Source: Bin5 sp022827195
GTDB lineage: Bacteria > Chloroflexota > Anaerolineae > Caldilineales > Caldilineaceae
NCBI GenBank assembly: GCA_965208275.1
Contig: OZ242331.1
Coordinates: 4,154,001-4,218,000 of the forward strand
Direction: 5' to 3'
DNA: 64,000 bases
Positions within the stretch are counted from its first letter, which is position 1; every line of letters starts with the position of its first letter. The notes beneath the pieces are model-generated. The model was not told the DNA's origin, did not search any database, and worked only from the letters and a program-made list of their open reading frames with translations. Below, piece by piece: positions 10,712 through 18,948 of the stretch. Made by a program: the position numbers and the translations under genes.

Positions 10712-10972
10712 CTACTCACCACTCTCGATTGGTCGGGAAGGGCGTCCACTCTGTATTAAACGCCAGTTTTCCTCCAATTCTGACTGGTGATTTGACGCCC
10801 ATTTTCGGACACGCCGCTCTATTCTTCTTGGAAGATTTCCTTCAATTCTTTCCAAAGATGCAACCCCGAAGGAAGCGTTATACTCGGAATAGATTGCGTG
10901 AAAGTGAGGTGGATTATGATCATCGATGTACATTCGAATACGTATACCATCGAATCGGCATAATTCGGGCAT
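10712..10972 (-). CDS. DUF4160 small protein
   Basis: An 86-residue protein with the DUF4160 pattern: I-x-I-x-M-Y-x-x-D-H-N-P-P-H-F-H-A near residues 11-27, then LPRR and a KWASNHQSEL...NW segment near the end. DUF4160 genes are nearly always beside DUF2442 genes and resemble toxin-antitoxin pairs, but the role is not established. It starts 7 bases after the stop of the upstream DUF2442 gene and ends before a clear terminator. Confidence 0.85.
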   Translation of the reverse strand: MPELCRFDGIRIRMYIDDHNPPHFHAIYSEYNASFGVASLERIEGNLPRRIERRVRKWASNHQSELEENWRLIQSGRPSRPIESGE

Positions 10973-10979
10973 CTTCGGC

Positions 10980-11378
10980 TTACAATGATCTTACGCCAGG
11001 CAACAGTTCTTCTGCAGTTTTGCCGGTGATCTGCATATAGAGAGCATTGTGGCAGAGGCCGGCATCAACACTCCATGCGATATCTCCGCAATCCAGATAG
11101 ACGGATTCAAAACATTCGCGATCCTTCCAAATTTTGAAAGCGTCGTTGTCTACGAGGTGGGAGAGATCTACCTCCCCAGAAACGCCATCTGAGTACTCCA
11201 GCCAGATTCGATAGCCTTCTCGTGCCTCAACTTTCACGGGGCGCGGAAGCGATACCGTTTTTCTTCGATTGAAGACGGCGGAAATCATTTCAGCGAATTG
11301 TTCCCAAATTGACAACAGGGATTCATGCCCTCTTGCGGGAACCGTCTCTGCTGGCGGTGTCCTTCCCTTGGTCACCAT
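10980..11378 (-). CDS. DUF2442 protein with N-terminal extension
   Basis: A 132-residue protein. The last 85 residues match DUF2442: V-x-A-x-x-x-Y-R-I-W-L-E-Y-S-D-G, then VDLSHLV and the W-x-V-D-A-G-L segment. The first 45 residues are extra and not conserved in shape. The ATG follows AAAGGGG. It is the first gene of a two-gene unit with DUF4160. A later start near residue 31 (MISAVFN) cannot be excluded. Confidence 0.82.
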   Translation of the reverse strand: MVTKGRTPPAETVPARGHESLLSIWEQFAEMISAVFNRRKTVSLPRPVKVEAREGYRIWLEYSDGVSGEVDLSHLVDNDAFKIWKDRECFESVYLDCGDIAWSVDAGLCHNALYMQITGKTAEELLPGVRSL

Positions 11379-11956
11379 CTATTTATCCCCCTTTGGTCTG
11401 ATTTTTGGGAAAGGACTTTGCCGTTGCGGCGTTTTTTTACACTATATGCAAGAATGATGAGTTGTCAATTGTGAACGAGACGTGGCGTATCCGAATATGG
11501 AGTAAGTTTCTATGGCTCGTTGACATTTGTCTGAACTACAGTTCATCTGATTCTTGTGATGGACACAGTTTACGGCTACGGCTCGCGCGGCGGTCTTCTC
11601 GCCAAGAATCAGGCGAACCGAATTTAGAGCTGAACGCAGGCATGCTGTAGATGCCGACATTTGTTGAACAGTGGTTGGAAATGTCAACGATTCCTAACTA
11701 CTGCTGGAAATCTTCACTGGATTCTACTGACCGTTTGTGCGAGTGACCCTGAATCTTGAAAGAGCGGCAGGTAACACTTTTGCAGGGTGCAGGGGATATT
11801 GTATATTTCTGGTAGCAACGGTGCATCTGGAGCCAGGAATGGTCTTTGGAAAAAGGCCGTGTGAGACGATGACGCGCTACGCGCCGCCGATGCGAAGATG
11901 GGTCGATTCATACAGGCGGGAATCATTCGAAATATGCGGCGCAGGAGAATAGGAGG
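11379..11956. other. Intergenic region without a recognised gene
   Basis: Nearly 580 bases of lower GC between the DUF pair and the PhyH leader. Short open frames on both strands have no family resemblance or ribosome site. Nothing else is seen. Confidence 0.5.
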
Positions 11957-11987
11957 GCCCCGGTGGAGTCGACTGCCGGGGCTTTTT
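11957..11987 (+). terminator. Hairpin terminator in the PhyH leader
   Basis: GCCCCGG (11957-11963) pairs with CCGGGGC (11976-11982) and is followed by TTTTT, 45 bases before the dioxygenase start. It could end upstream transcription or act as an attenuator. A degenerate version lies in the same place before the second dioxygenase gene (13399-13420). Confidence 0.6.
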
Positions 11988-12031
11988 AGTCGGCGGGCGG
12001 AACCGGGCAGGACAAAGAGGAGGGACGAACG

Positions 12032-13267
12032 ATGGAGATCGATCGCCGGAAATTCCTGGAGCAGGGATACCTGGTTTTGCGGGAGGTGATCGCACGCGAG
12101 CAGTTGGAGCAACTGCGGCGGGACTTCGAGGTGCTGGTGGGAAAGCAGCGCCGCATCTGGGCGCAGGAGCGCGGGCCGGATGACCCGCCCGGTGGCGTGT
12201 GGGAGACGCAGCCGCAGCCGCGGCTGGGCTCGTACCATCAGTTGATCGACGAGGGAACGGCGAGCACGGTCGAGGTCTGGCTGCAGGAGAGCACGCTGGG
12301 CGTGAGCCGGCAGCTGTTCAGCGCGCCTGAGACGGTGGGGATGGCGGGGATGATGCTGATGTGCAGCCCGGTGCGCGATCATGGACCGGCGCGCTGGCAT
12401 CGCGATGTGCACCCGATCGATATGGCGCCGCTGTCCGGCCTGCAGAAGGACTTGGTGGAGAACGGGCCCAAGTATCTGCAGTGGAACATCCCTCTGTATG
12501 ACGACGATGTGCTGTGGGTAGTGCCGGGCAGCCACCGCCGCATCAACACCGAGACGGAGGACCGGGAACTGCTGGCCGACCCGCGCAAGCCGCTGACCGG
12601 CGGCATTCCGGTCGAGCTGAAGGCGGGCGACGGCGTCGTCTATGTCAACTATATTCTGCACTGGGGGAGCAACTACAGCGCCAAGATCCGGCGCACGATC
12701 CACGGGGGCCATACGATTTTTCCCTACTACCCGGACATGTCGTTCAGCGAGAATCTGCCGGCGGAGGCGCGGGCGCTGTTCAGGCAGTGGGACAAGCGCA
12801 GCGCGGCGCTGCAGGACTGGACCGAGGCGGCACTGCGCGCGGTGCTGAAGAGTGATGTAGCGGCGTACGATAAGGCGCTGGAGGCGCTGCAGCCGGGTGT
12901 GGGCGAGGCCGGCAAGATGGTCCTGTCGATCTATTTGTGCAAGGCGACACTGCACATGCAGGTCGTGAAGCATCATGACGCGAAGACGAATGGCGCGTCC
13001 GACCCGCTGGCCGGCATCACGGAGGACTACCGCAGCCGCGCGTTGAGACCGCACTCGATTTCGATCAACTGGGGGCCGCAGTTCGCTGATCGTTTCACGG
13101 TGGAGGAGGCGGCGGCGCTGCACAGCCGTTTTGCGACGCTGGACAGGAAGCTGCAGGCGAAGGAGGAGCATTTCGCGCCCAGCTTCCAGTCCAGCCCGAT
13201 GCGTTACTTTTTCAACGAGATGCCGGCGGATTTCGGGCTGGGAGAGTTCATCGCCAGCTGGAACTGA
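12032..13267 (+). CDS. Phytanoyl-CoA dioxygenase (PhyH) family protein, copy 1
   Basis: A 411-residue Fe(II)/2-oxoglutarate oxygenase. GYLVLREVI (about 11-19) opens the family fold. WHRDVHP (about 125-131) supplies the H-x-D iron ligands, and GSHRR (about 168-172) together with the HWGSNY region lies where the distal His and Arg are expected. Members hydroxylate varied small molecules or lipids; the substrate here is unknown. The ATG follows AAAGAGGAGGG. It is about 75% alike by eye to the protein at 13462, and the 5' leader is duplicated too. Confidence 0.9.
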   Translation: MEIDRRKFLEQGYLVLREVIAREQLEQLRRDFEVLVGKQRRIWAQERGPDDPPGGVWETQPQPRLGSYHQLIDEGTASTVEVWLQESTLGVSRQLFSAPETVGMAGMMLMCSPVRDHGPARWHRDVHPIDMAPLSGLQKDLVENGPKYLQWNIPLYDDDVLWVVPGSHRRINTETEDRELLADPRKPLTGGIPVELKAGDGVVYVNYILHWGSNYSAKIRRTIHGGHTIFPYYPDMSFSENLPAEARALFRQWDKRSAALQDWTEAALRAVLKSDVAAYDKALEALQPGVGEAGKMVLSIYLCKATLHMQVVKHHDAKTNGASDPLAGITEDYRSRALRPHSISINWGPQFADRFTVEEAAALHSRFATLDRKLQAKEEHFAPSFQSSPMRYFFNEMPADFGLGEFIASWN

Positions 13268-13311
13268 CGCTGACCTGGGCCAGGCCGCGACTGATACGCC
13301 CGGCCCAGGCC

Positions 13312-13378
13312 AAATCCCAAAAACTCGATTGCGGGCCATTGGGAACCCTGCGCTTCCAGACCGGCGCGGCGTTTCAGA
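13312..13378 (-). pseudogene. Remnant of an SDR 3' end
   Basis: Read on the minus strand, this spacer encodes LEAQGSQW, identical to the C-terminus of the SDR at 14767 (ARLEAQGSQWLESEV), and shares the flanking word AAATCCCAAAA. It is what remains of an SDR copy after tandem duplication of a PhyH-SDR unit. Confidence 0.75.
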
Positions 13379-13461
13379 CACCCGGGTAGGCCAGTAGAGT
13401 CAAATGCCAGGGCCTTTTGTTCGGTGGGGACAACGGGCAGGACAAAGAGGAGGGAGGAAGG

Positions 13462-14703
13462 ATGCAGGTGAATCGCCAGCAGTTTATGGAGCAGGGCTAC
13501 CTGGTTGTGCCTGAGGTGATTCCGCCGGAGCGGTTGGAGCAGCTGCGCGCCGATTTCGAAACCCTGGTCGACAGACAGCGGCGCATCTGGGCGCAGGAGC
13601 GGGGGCCGGATGACCCGCCGGGCGGCGCCTGGGAAACACGGCCGCAGCCGCGGCTGAGTCCGTACGAACCGCTGATCGACGAGCAGACGGCGAGCACGGT
13701 CGAGGTCTGGCTGCAGGAGAATACGCTGGGCGTGAGCCGGCAGTTGTTGTGCGTGCCGGAGGCGACGTCGGTGGCGGGGATGACGCTGATGTGCAATCCG
13801 GTGCGCGATCACGGGCCGGCGCCGTGGCATCGCGACGTTCACCCGATCGACATGGCGCCGATGTCGGGCCTGCAGAATGATCTGCTGGAGAACGGGCCCA
13901 GAGTTCTGCAGTGGAACATCCCGCTGTACGACGACGATGTGCTGTGGATTGTGCCGGGCAGCCACCGGCGGCTGAACACCGAAACGGAGGACCGGGAGCT
14001 GCTGGCGGACCCGCGCAAGCCGCTGACCGGCGGCATTCCGGTCGAGCTGAAGGCCGGCGACGGGGTCGTTTACGTCAACTATCTGCTCCACTGGGGAAGC
14101 AACTACAGCACCAGGATCCGCCGCACGGTCCACGGCGGCCATTCGATCTTCCCCCACTTCCCGGATCTGTCGTTCAGCGACTATCTTTCGCCGCGAGGAC
14201 GAACGCAGTTCAGGGCGTGGCAGAAGCTGGGCGCGGAACAGCAGGACTTGACCGAGGCGGCGCTGCGCGCGGTGCTGGACGGCGATACGGACACGTACGA
14301 CAGCACGCTGGAGGCGCTGCAACCGGGCGTGGGCGAGGACGGCAAGATGTTGCTGTCGATCTATCTGTGCAAGGCCGCGCTGCATATGCAGGTTGTGAAG
14401 CACGACAACGCAGCCGCGGCCGCGAACGGCTCGTCCGGCCCGCTGGCGGATATCAGCGAGGCCCTCCGCAGAAGCGCGCTCAACCCGCACGCGATTTCGA
14501 TCAACTGGGGGCCCCAGTTCGCCGACCGCTTCACGCTGGAGGAGACGGCCGCGCTGCTAAGGCGCTTTGCGACGCTGGACAGAAAGCTGCAGGCGGATGA
14601 AGAACATTTCTCGCCCGGCTACCAGTCCGGCCCGATGCGCTACTTCTTCAACGAGATGCCGGCCGACTTTGGGCTCAACGACTTCATCGCCAGCTGGAGC
14701 TGA
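13462..14703 (+). CDS. Phytanoyl-CoA dioxygenase (PhyH) family protein, copy 2
   Basis: A 413-residue paralogue of the gene at 12032, with the same motifs: GYLVVPEVI, WHRDVHP, GSHRR and HWGSNY. I place the start at ATG 13462, which follows GAGGAGGGAGGAAGG; a TTG 45 bases upstream is not needed. It converges on the SDR at 14767 with a long imperfect hairpin between them. Two linked copies may differ in substrate range. Confidence 0.9.
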   Translation: MQVNRQQFMEQGYLVVPEVIPPERLEQLRADFETLVDRQRRIWAQERGPDDPPGGAWETRPQPRLSPYEPLIDEQTASTVEVWLQENTLGVSRQLLCVPEATSVAGMTLMCNPVRDHGPAPWHRDVHPIDMAPMSGLQNDLLENGPRVLQWNIPLYDDDVLWIVPGSHRRLNTETEDRELLADPRKPLTGGIPVELKAGDGVVYVNYLLHWGSNYSTRIRRTVHGGHSIFPHFPDLSFSDYLSPRGRTQFRAWQKLGAEQQDLTEAALRAVLDGDTDTYDSTLEALQPGVGEDGKMLLSIYLCKAALHMQVVKHDNAAAAANGSSGPLADISEALRRSALNPHAISINWGPQFADRFTLEETAALLRRFATLDRKLQADEEHFSPGYQSGPMRYFFNEMPADFGLNDFIASWS

Positions 14704-14704
14704 C

Positions 14705-14749
14705 TTTGGCCCTCGCCAACGCACAGCGGTTGCGTCCGGCGCGGACCAA
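14705..14749. terminator. Long imperfect hairpin between convergent genes
   Basis: TTGGCCCTCGCC pairs imperfectly with GGCGCGGACCAA, with an inner AACGCA/TGCGTT stem. It lies between the PhyH and SDR stops and could terminate both. No strong T tract is present. Confidence 0.4.
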
Positions 14750-14766
14750 AATCCCAAAACCGCGTC

Positions 14767-15621
14767 TCACACCTCGCTCTCAAGCCATTGGGAGCCTTGT
14801 GCTTCCAGCCGGGCGCGCAGGTCCTTCTCCAGGCGCCCGATCATGCCGCCGGGGCTGAATGCCGCGTTGCCGGCGTCCGCGATCAGGTTGTGGCCGGTGA
14901 TGGCGACCGACTCATCTGAGGCCAGAAACAGCATGACCTCGGCCACCTGTTCGGGCAACGCAGGGCTGCCCATCGGGTAGGCAAACTGCTGCGTGCGCAC
15001 CGCGGCCGGATTGTTGGCGAGCATCTCGTACTTCTTTTCGGTCAGCATGCGCGCGGGCGTGAGCGTGTTGGCACGGATACCGTCGGGACCGTAGGTGATC
15101 GCCAGATGCTGGCTGAAATTGATCATGGCCGCCTTGGCCGGACCGTAGGATGAGATGCTGGGGCTGCCGCCCAGCGCCGTGCTCGATGAGACGTTGATGA
15201 TGCTGCCGCCGCCCTGCTCGATCATCAGCGGGACCACCAGCTTGCAGAAAAGAAGCGGCGCGGTTACGTGGCAGGCGAAGCCGTCGTTCCAGTCTTTGAG
15301 CGTTACCTCTTCCAACATGCCGCCCGGGTTGTCGATGATGGCGTTGTTGACCATGATGTCGACCCGTCCATAACGCTCAACGGTGAATTCGACCAGGGCG
15401 GTGATGTCCTCCTCGATCATGACATCGCAGCGTTTGTAGGCGATCTCGCCGCTGAGGCCCTCTGCCTCGGCGAGCACCTTCTGTGCGTTCTCCGGCGTTC
15501 GGCCGCGGTCGCAGATAACGACCGATGCGCCCTCACGCGCGAAGGCCAGCGCGCCGGCCTTGCCCAGCCCCAGGGTTGCGCCGGTGATGATTGCAACTTT
15601 GCCTTCCAATCTCGTACCCAT
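14767..15621 (-). CDS. Short-chain dehydrogenase/reductase (SDR)
   Basis: A classical SDR of 284 residues. The cofactor site is TGATLGLGKAG (about 14-24), NNA occurs near residue 92, catalytic Ser lies in INVSSST and YGPAKAA holds the catalytic Tyr-x-x-x-Lys. The ATG follows AAGGAG. It is the last gene of a minus-strand sugar-uptake operon, 84 bases after the glycosidase-like gene, which suggests oxidation or reduction of an imported sugar. The 30-residue C-terminal extension is the part left as a remnant at 13312. Confidence 0.92.
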   Translation of the reverse strand: MGTRLEGKVAIITGATLGLGKAGALAFAREGASVVICDRGRTPENAQKVLAEAEGLSGEIAYKRCDVMIEEDITALVEFTVERYGRVDIMVNNAIIDNPGGMLEEVTLKDWNDGFACHVTAPLLFCKLVVPLMIEQGGGSIINVSSSTALGGSPSISSYGPAKAAMINFSQHLAITYGPDGIRANTLTPARMLTEKKYEMLANNPAAVRTQQFAYPMGSPALPEQVAEVMLFLASDESVAITGHNLIADAGNAAFSPGGMIGRLEKDLRARLEAQGSQWLESEV

Positions 15622-15705
15622 TACTTTCTCCTTGTATTCGGTTGCGGTAGCACAAGCGCGGGCCGTTGCGCGCGGCGTGCCTGTTGCGATATGGCGTACA
15701 TGGGG

Positions 15706-17061
15706 TCAATCGCTGAATGAGAAGGAGTAGAGCGTTGCGTCGCGCAGCTCAAAGATGAGCCGGATTTCGCGGCCCTCCAGCGCCGGCAGGTCGCTCCCGT
15801 CGCGCCATTGCAGCGGTTGATCGGTGACATCGGCCTGGACTGGAACTGAATCGGCGAGGCTCCTGCCGTCGACCTCCGCGAGCGCCGCTTTGATCATGCC
15901 GCCGTCGGCGTCGGCGCTGACGTGGAGCCGGCGTCCGCTGCACCGTACAGGCTGCGTGACGAGCGTAGCGGTCTGTGTCCTGTTGGCCGGCGTCAACCCG
16001 GCAAATCCATCCGGCCGCAGGGTCGCCAGCCCAAGATAGGCGGCGCGCCAGTCGGTGTGGGGGCCGTCGCTGCCGCCGTAGTAGAGCTGCAGCCGTCCGT
16101 CCTTGAGGAACGGATAGGCCCCCGCGTAGACACAGCCCCAGTCGAAGCTGCCCTCCGCGCCGCGCTCGATCAGCGGCGTCCCCGGTGAGACGCGCTGCCA
16201 TTGCACGGTGTCCCGGCTCCAGGCCAGTTCGCAATCGACAAGGTCGGTCGCGGTATCGAACATCATCAGGAGGCCGAGATAGAGCTGGGCATAGGGGAAT
16301 GCGATCATGGCGTAGGTCTGACGGTCCGGCTCATTCGGCAGTGCCTGCAGGACCTCGACCGCGCGCGTCCAGCTGTTGAAGTCCACGCTTTCGGTGCGGC
16401 CGACGGTGCGCTGGCGCCCGTCCCACAGGCGGGTAATGCCGACATATCTTCCGTTGCCTTCATCCCAGAACAGATTGTTGTGCGTATCCCAGCGGGCGTC
16501 GATCTCCGGGCAGGGCTGCAGGGGGGACCAGTGCAGGCCGTCGGGCGAACGCGCGACGCCGCCCTCCATAAACGCCTTGAACCTGCCGGCCGGATCGGGA
16601 TCATGTGGGTCGAGCGTGACCCCGACGCCATGAACGTCGCGCATGACCAGGTTATTGCGGGTGGAACCGTTGAACTCGATCAGGCCGAGCTCCGGCCTGT
16701 CCCAGTGGATGCCGTCGGTGGAGACGGCGTAGCAGACGCCCATCTCACGGTGCTTTCTGATGTGTTCTGCGGCGTGGGCTTCGGCCAGCGCAGCGCGGTA
16801 GGCGCCGGGCTGGCGTTGCGCCGGCGGGGTGTCGCTGGTGGCCACGTCGATGATGAACGGGTTGTACCAGCATTTATAGAGGCTGTCGGTCGGGTCGAAG
16901 ATGACGTTGGCGTAGAGATTGTCGTGGCGGACCTCCCAGGGCAGATCTTCGCCGAAGAGCGGGTTTTGGCCCGCCTTGCACGCGCGGCCGGGCCTGACAA
17001 TGAGGTTCTCGGCCTCCGCCCAGAGCGAGGTGTCCAGCAGCAGGTATCTGTTATCGATCAT
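15706..17061 (-). CDS. Beta-propeller glycoside hydrolase-like protein
   Basis: A 451-residue protein with repeated blades typical of GH32/43-type five-bladed propellers. Examples are VCYAVSTDGIHWDRPELG, GVARSPDGLHWSPL, ELAWSRDTVQWQRV and GRLQLYYGGSDGPH. A conserved opening (LLLDTSLWAEAENLIV) suggests a cytoplasmic enzyme acting on an imported oligosaccharide. The start ATG overlaps the stop of the upstream permease by ATGA (17058-17061), so translation is coupled. Specific activity cannot be told from sequence alone. Confidence 0.75.
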   Translation of the reverse strand: MIDNRYLLLDTSLWAEAENLIVRPGRACKAGQNPLFGEDLPWEVRHDNLYANVIFDPTDSLYKCWYNPFIIDVATSDTPPAQRQPGAYRAALAEAHAAEHIRKHREMGVCYAVSTDGIHWDRPELGLIEFNGSTRNNLVMRDVHGVGVTLDPHDPDPAGRFKAFMEGGVARSPDGLHWSPLQPCPEIDARWDTHNNLFWDEGNGRYVGITRLWDGRQRTVGRTESVDFNSWTRAVEVLQALPNEPDRQTYAMIAFPYAQLYLGLLMMFDTATDLVDCELAWSRDTVQWQRVSPGTPLIERGAEGSFDWGCVYAGAYPFLKDGRLQLYYGGSDGPHTDWRAAYLGLATLRPDGFAGLTPANRTQTATLVTQPVRCSGRRLHVSADADGGMIKAALAEVDGRSLADSVPVQADVTDQPLQWRDGSDLPALEGREIRLIFELRDATLYSFSFSD

Positions 17062-17933
17062 GTGCCGGTGCGTCCTGTGAGCGCGATGCCGCGCACCATA
17101 TATTTCTGGCCGATAAAGAAGATCGCGATCATGGGCAGCGATGTGAAGACGGTGGCGGCCATCAGCAGTCCGGGCACGGGGTCGCCCTGCGCGATCTGCC
17201 ATCTCAGAAAGGCCAGTCCGATAGCGACGGTGTAGGTACTGTCCTGGCTGAGGTAGATGACCTGTTTGACGAAGTCGGTCCACACGTTGATGAAAGAAAA
17301 GATGGCGATGGTGGCCAGCACCGGCTTGGTCAGCGGCAGCAGGATGCGCCAGAAGATACCCAGTTCGTTGCAGCCGTCGATTTTGGCGGCGTCGTCCAGT
17401 TCCGACGGCAGGGTCATGAAAAACTGGCGCATCAGAAAGACGTAGACCGGGTTGGCGAAGTAGCTGGGCACGATGAGGGGCAGCCAGGTGCCGACCCAGC
17501 CGATATCTCTATAGAGCAGGAAGCGGGGAATGATGACGACCCAGAAGGGGAGCATCATAGTGCTGAGGAGGACCATGAAAAGAAAATTGCGGCCCCAGAA
17601 CTTGAGGCGGGAGAAGCCGAAGCCGACGATGGAGGCGCTGATCAGTTCGCCGACGACGGAGATTGAGACGATGATGGTGGTGTTGATGAAGTAGCGGCCA
17701 AAGGGGACGCTGTTCCAGGCGCTGGGGTAGTTTCCCAGGTAGAGTTCGGAAGGGAAGACTCGCTGCGGGATCTGATTGAAGTCTTCAAAGGTTTTGAGCG
17801 AGCTCATAATAACCCAGAAGAGCGGGAAGATGAACCAGACAAAGCCGACGGCCAACAAGGTGTAGGCGAGCAGGTCGCGCAGGCGGCGCTGGGTGGTCTT
17901 GCTCTTTGTCCAGGAAGCGGTCTGAACGGACAC
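17058..17933 (-). CDS. Sugar ABC importer permease (MalG/UgpE type)
   Basis: A 291-residue permease with six predicted membrane helices and the EAA loop (ELDDAAKIDGCNELGIF), which binds the ATPase. I chose GTG 17933 because GAGGAG precedes it and it lies 7 bases after the upstream permease stop; an overlapping ATG at 17981 is possible. No ATPase gene is in the operon, so a shared MsmK-like ATPase elsewhere is expected. Confidence 0.9.
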   Translation of the reverse strand: MSVQTASWTKSKTTQRRLRDLLAYTLLAVGFVWFIFPLFWVIMSSLKTFEDFNQIPQRVFPSELYLGNYPSAWNSVPFGRYFINTTIIVSISVVGELISASIVGFGFSRLKFWGRNFLFMVLLSTMMLPFWVVIIPRFLLYRDIGWVGTWLPLIVPSYFANPVYVFLMRQFFMTLPSELDDAAKIDGCNELGIFWRILLPLTKPVLATIAIFSFINVWTDFVKQVIYLSQDSTYTVAIGLAFLRWQIAQGDPVPGLLMAATVFTSLPMIAIFFIGQKYMVRGIALTGRTGT

Positions 17934-17940
17934 GGCGCGA

Positions 17941-18855
17941 CTACTCCTCACCCTCGTAGTAGACCCAGTAGCGGGCGACACGGAAGTTGATGATGGTCAG
18001 GGCGAGGATGATGAGGAACATCATCCAGGCGAGGGCGGAGGCGTAGCCCATGCGGTAAAACTCAAAGGCCTGGCGATAGAGATAGAGGCCGTAGAAGAGG
18101 GTGGCGGTGCCGGGGCCGCCATTGGTCATGATGAAGGCCTCGACGAATGATTGCATGACACCGATGGTGGTAACGATAACGTTGTAGAAGATAGCAGGCG
18201 AGATCTGGGGCAGAGTTACGTGCCAGAACTTGGCCCATTCGCCGCCGCCGTCGAGTTCGACGGCCTCATAGAGATGCTGGGGCACGCCTTGCAGGGCGGC
18301 GAGAATGATGAGCATGGCGGCGCCGGCGGTTGCGATAGCTTTGAGCGCCAGGGAAGGCAGCGCCCAGGCGGTTTCAAAGAGCCAGTTCGGTCCCTCGATC
18401 CCAACCAAGCCGAGCGCGGCGTTGATAGGCCCATTCTTGGCGAGGATGGTCGTCCATAACAGCGCGAGGCCGACACCGCCGATCACGCTGGGCATGTAGA
18501 AGGAGGTGCGGAAGAAGGGGATGCCGCGCACTGCCTGGTTGAGCAGGATGGCGACCAGGATGCTGATGGCCGTGCCGGCTGGGACGGTGAGGAGGACATA
18601 GGTAAAGGTGACGCGCAGGGCGTCGGCGACCCTTTCGTCCTCGAAGAGCATGCGCTGGATGTTTTCAAAGCCGATGAACTCCGCCTCGCCGATCAACTGG
18701 TAACGGGTAAAGCTGAGGACGAAGGAGGCGATGAAGGGGTAGACCATCAGGAAGCTGAAGCTGACCAGCCAAGGGGAGATGAAGGCCCAGCCGACGATGT
18801 GCAGCCTCAGCTTGGCCCAACTGATATTCGGCACAACTGTCCTGGGGGTCTGCAT
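17941..18855 (-). CDS. Sugar ABC importer permease (MalF/UgpA type)
   Basis: A 304-residue permease. The first helix follows IVGWAFISPWLVSF, and an EAA loop (LYEAVELDGGGEWAKF) is present. It pairs with the MalG-type permease downstream and the binding protein upstream. Its ribosome site is weak, and a hairpin lies in the 93-base gap after the binding-protein gene, both of which would lower permease relative to binding protein. Confidence 0.92.
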   Translation of the reverse strand: MQTPRTVVPNISWAKLRLHIVGWAFISPWLVSFSFLMVYPFIASFVLSFTRYQLIGEAEFIGFENIQRMLFEDERVADALRVTFTYVLLTVPAGTAISILVAILLNQAVRGIPFFRTSFYMPSVIGGVGLALLWTTILAKNGPINAALGLVGIEGPNWLFETAWALPSLALKAIATAGAAMLIILAALQGVPQHLYEAVELDGGGEWAKFWHVTLPQISPAIFYNVIVTTIGVMQSFVEAFIMTNGGPGTATLFYGLYLYRQAFEFYRMGYASALAWMMFLIILALTIINFRVARYWVYYEGEE

Positions 18856-18892
18856 CGGCGATCCAGGAGGATAGGGAGTGGTGAATACTGAG

Positions 18893-18934
18893 CAGTGGAT
18901 AGTGGCTCGTGAAACGGTGCGCCACTATCCACTG
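18893..18934 (-). promoter_or_regulatory. Intercistronic hairpin after the binding-protein gene
   Basis: CAGTGGATAGTGGC (18893-18906) and GCCACTATCCACTG (18921-18934) form a perfect 14-pair stem with a 14-base loop. No T tract follows, so it more likely protects the 3' end of the binding-protein message than terminates. Its arms are made of the dispersed CAGTGG/GATAGT words seen at 33241-33335. Confidence 0.7.
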
Positions 18935-18948
18935 TTGTGCGGAAGGGA

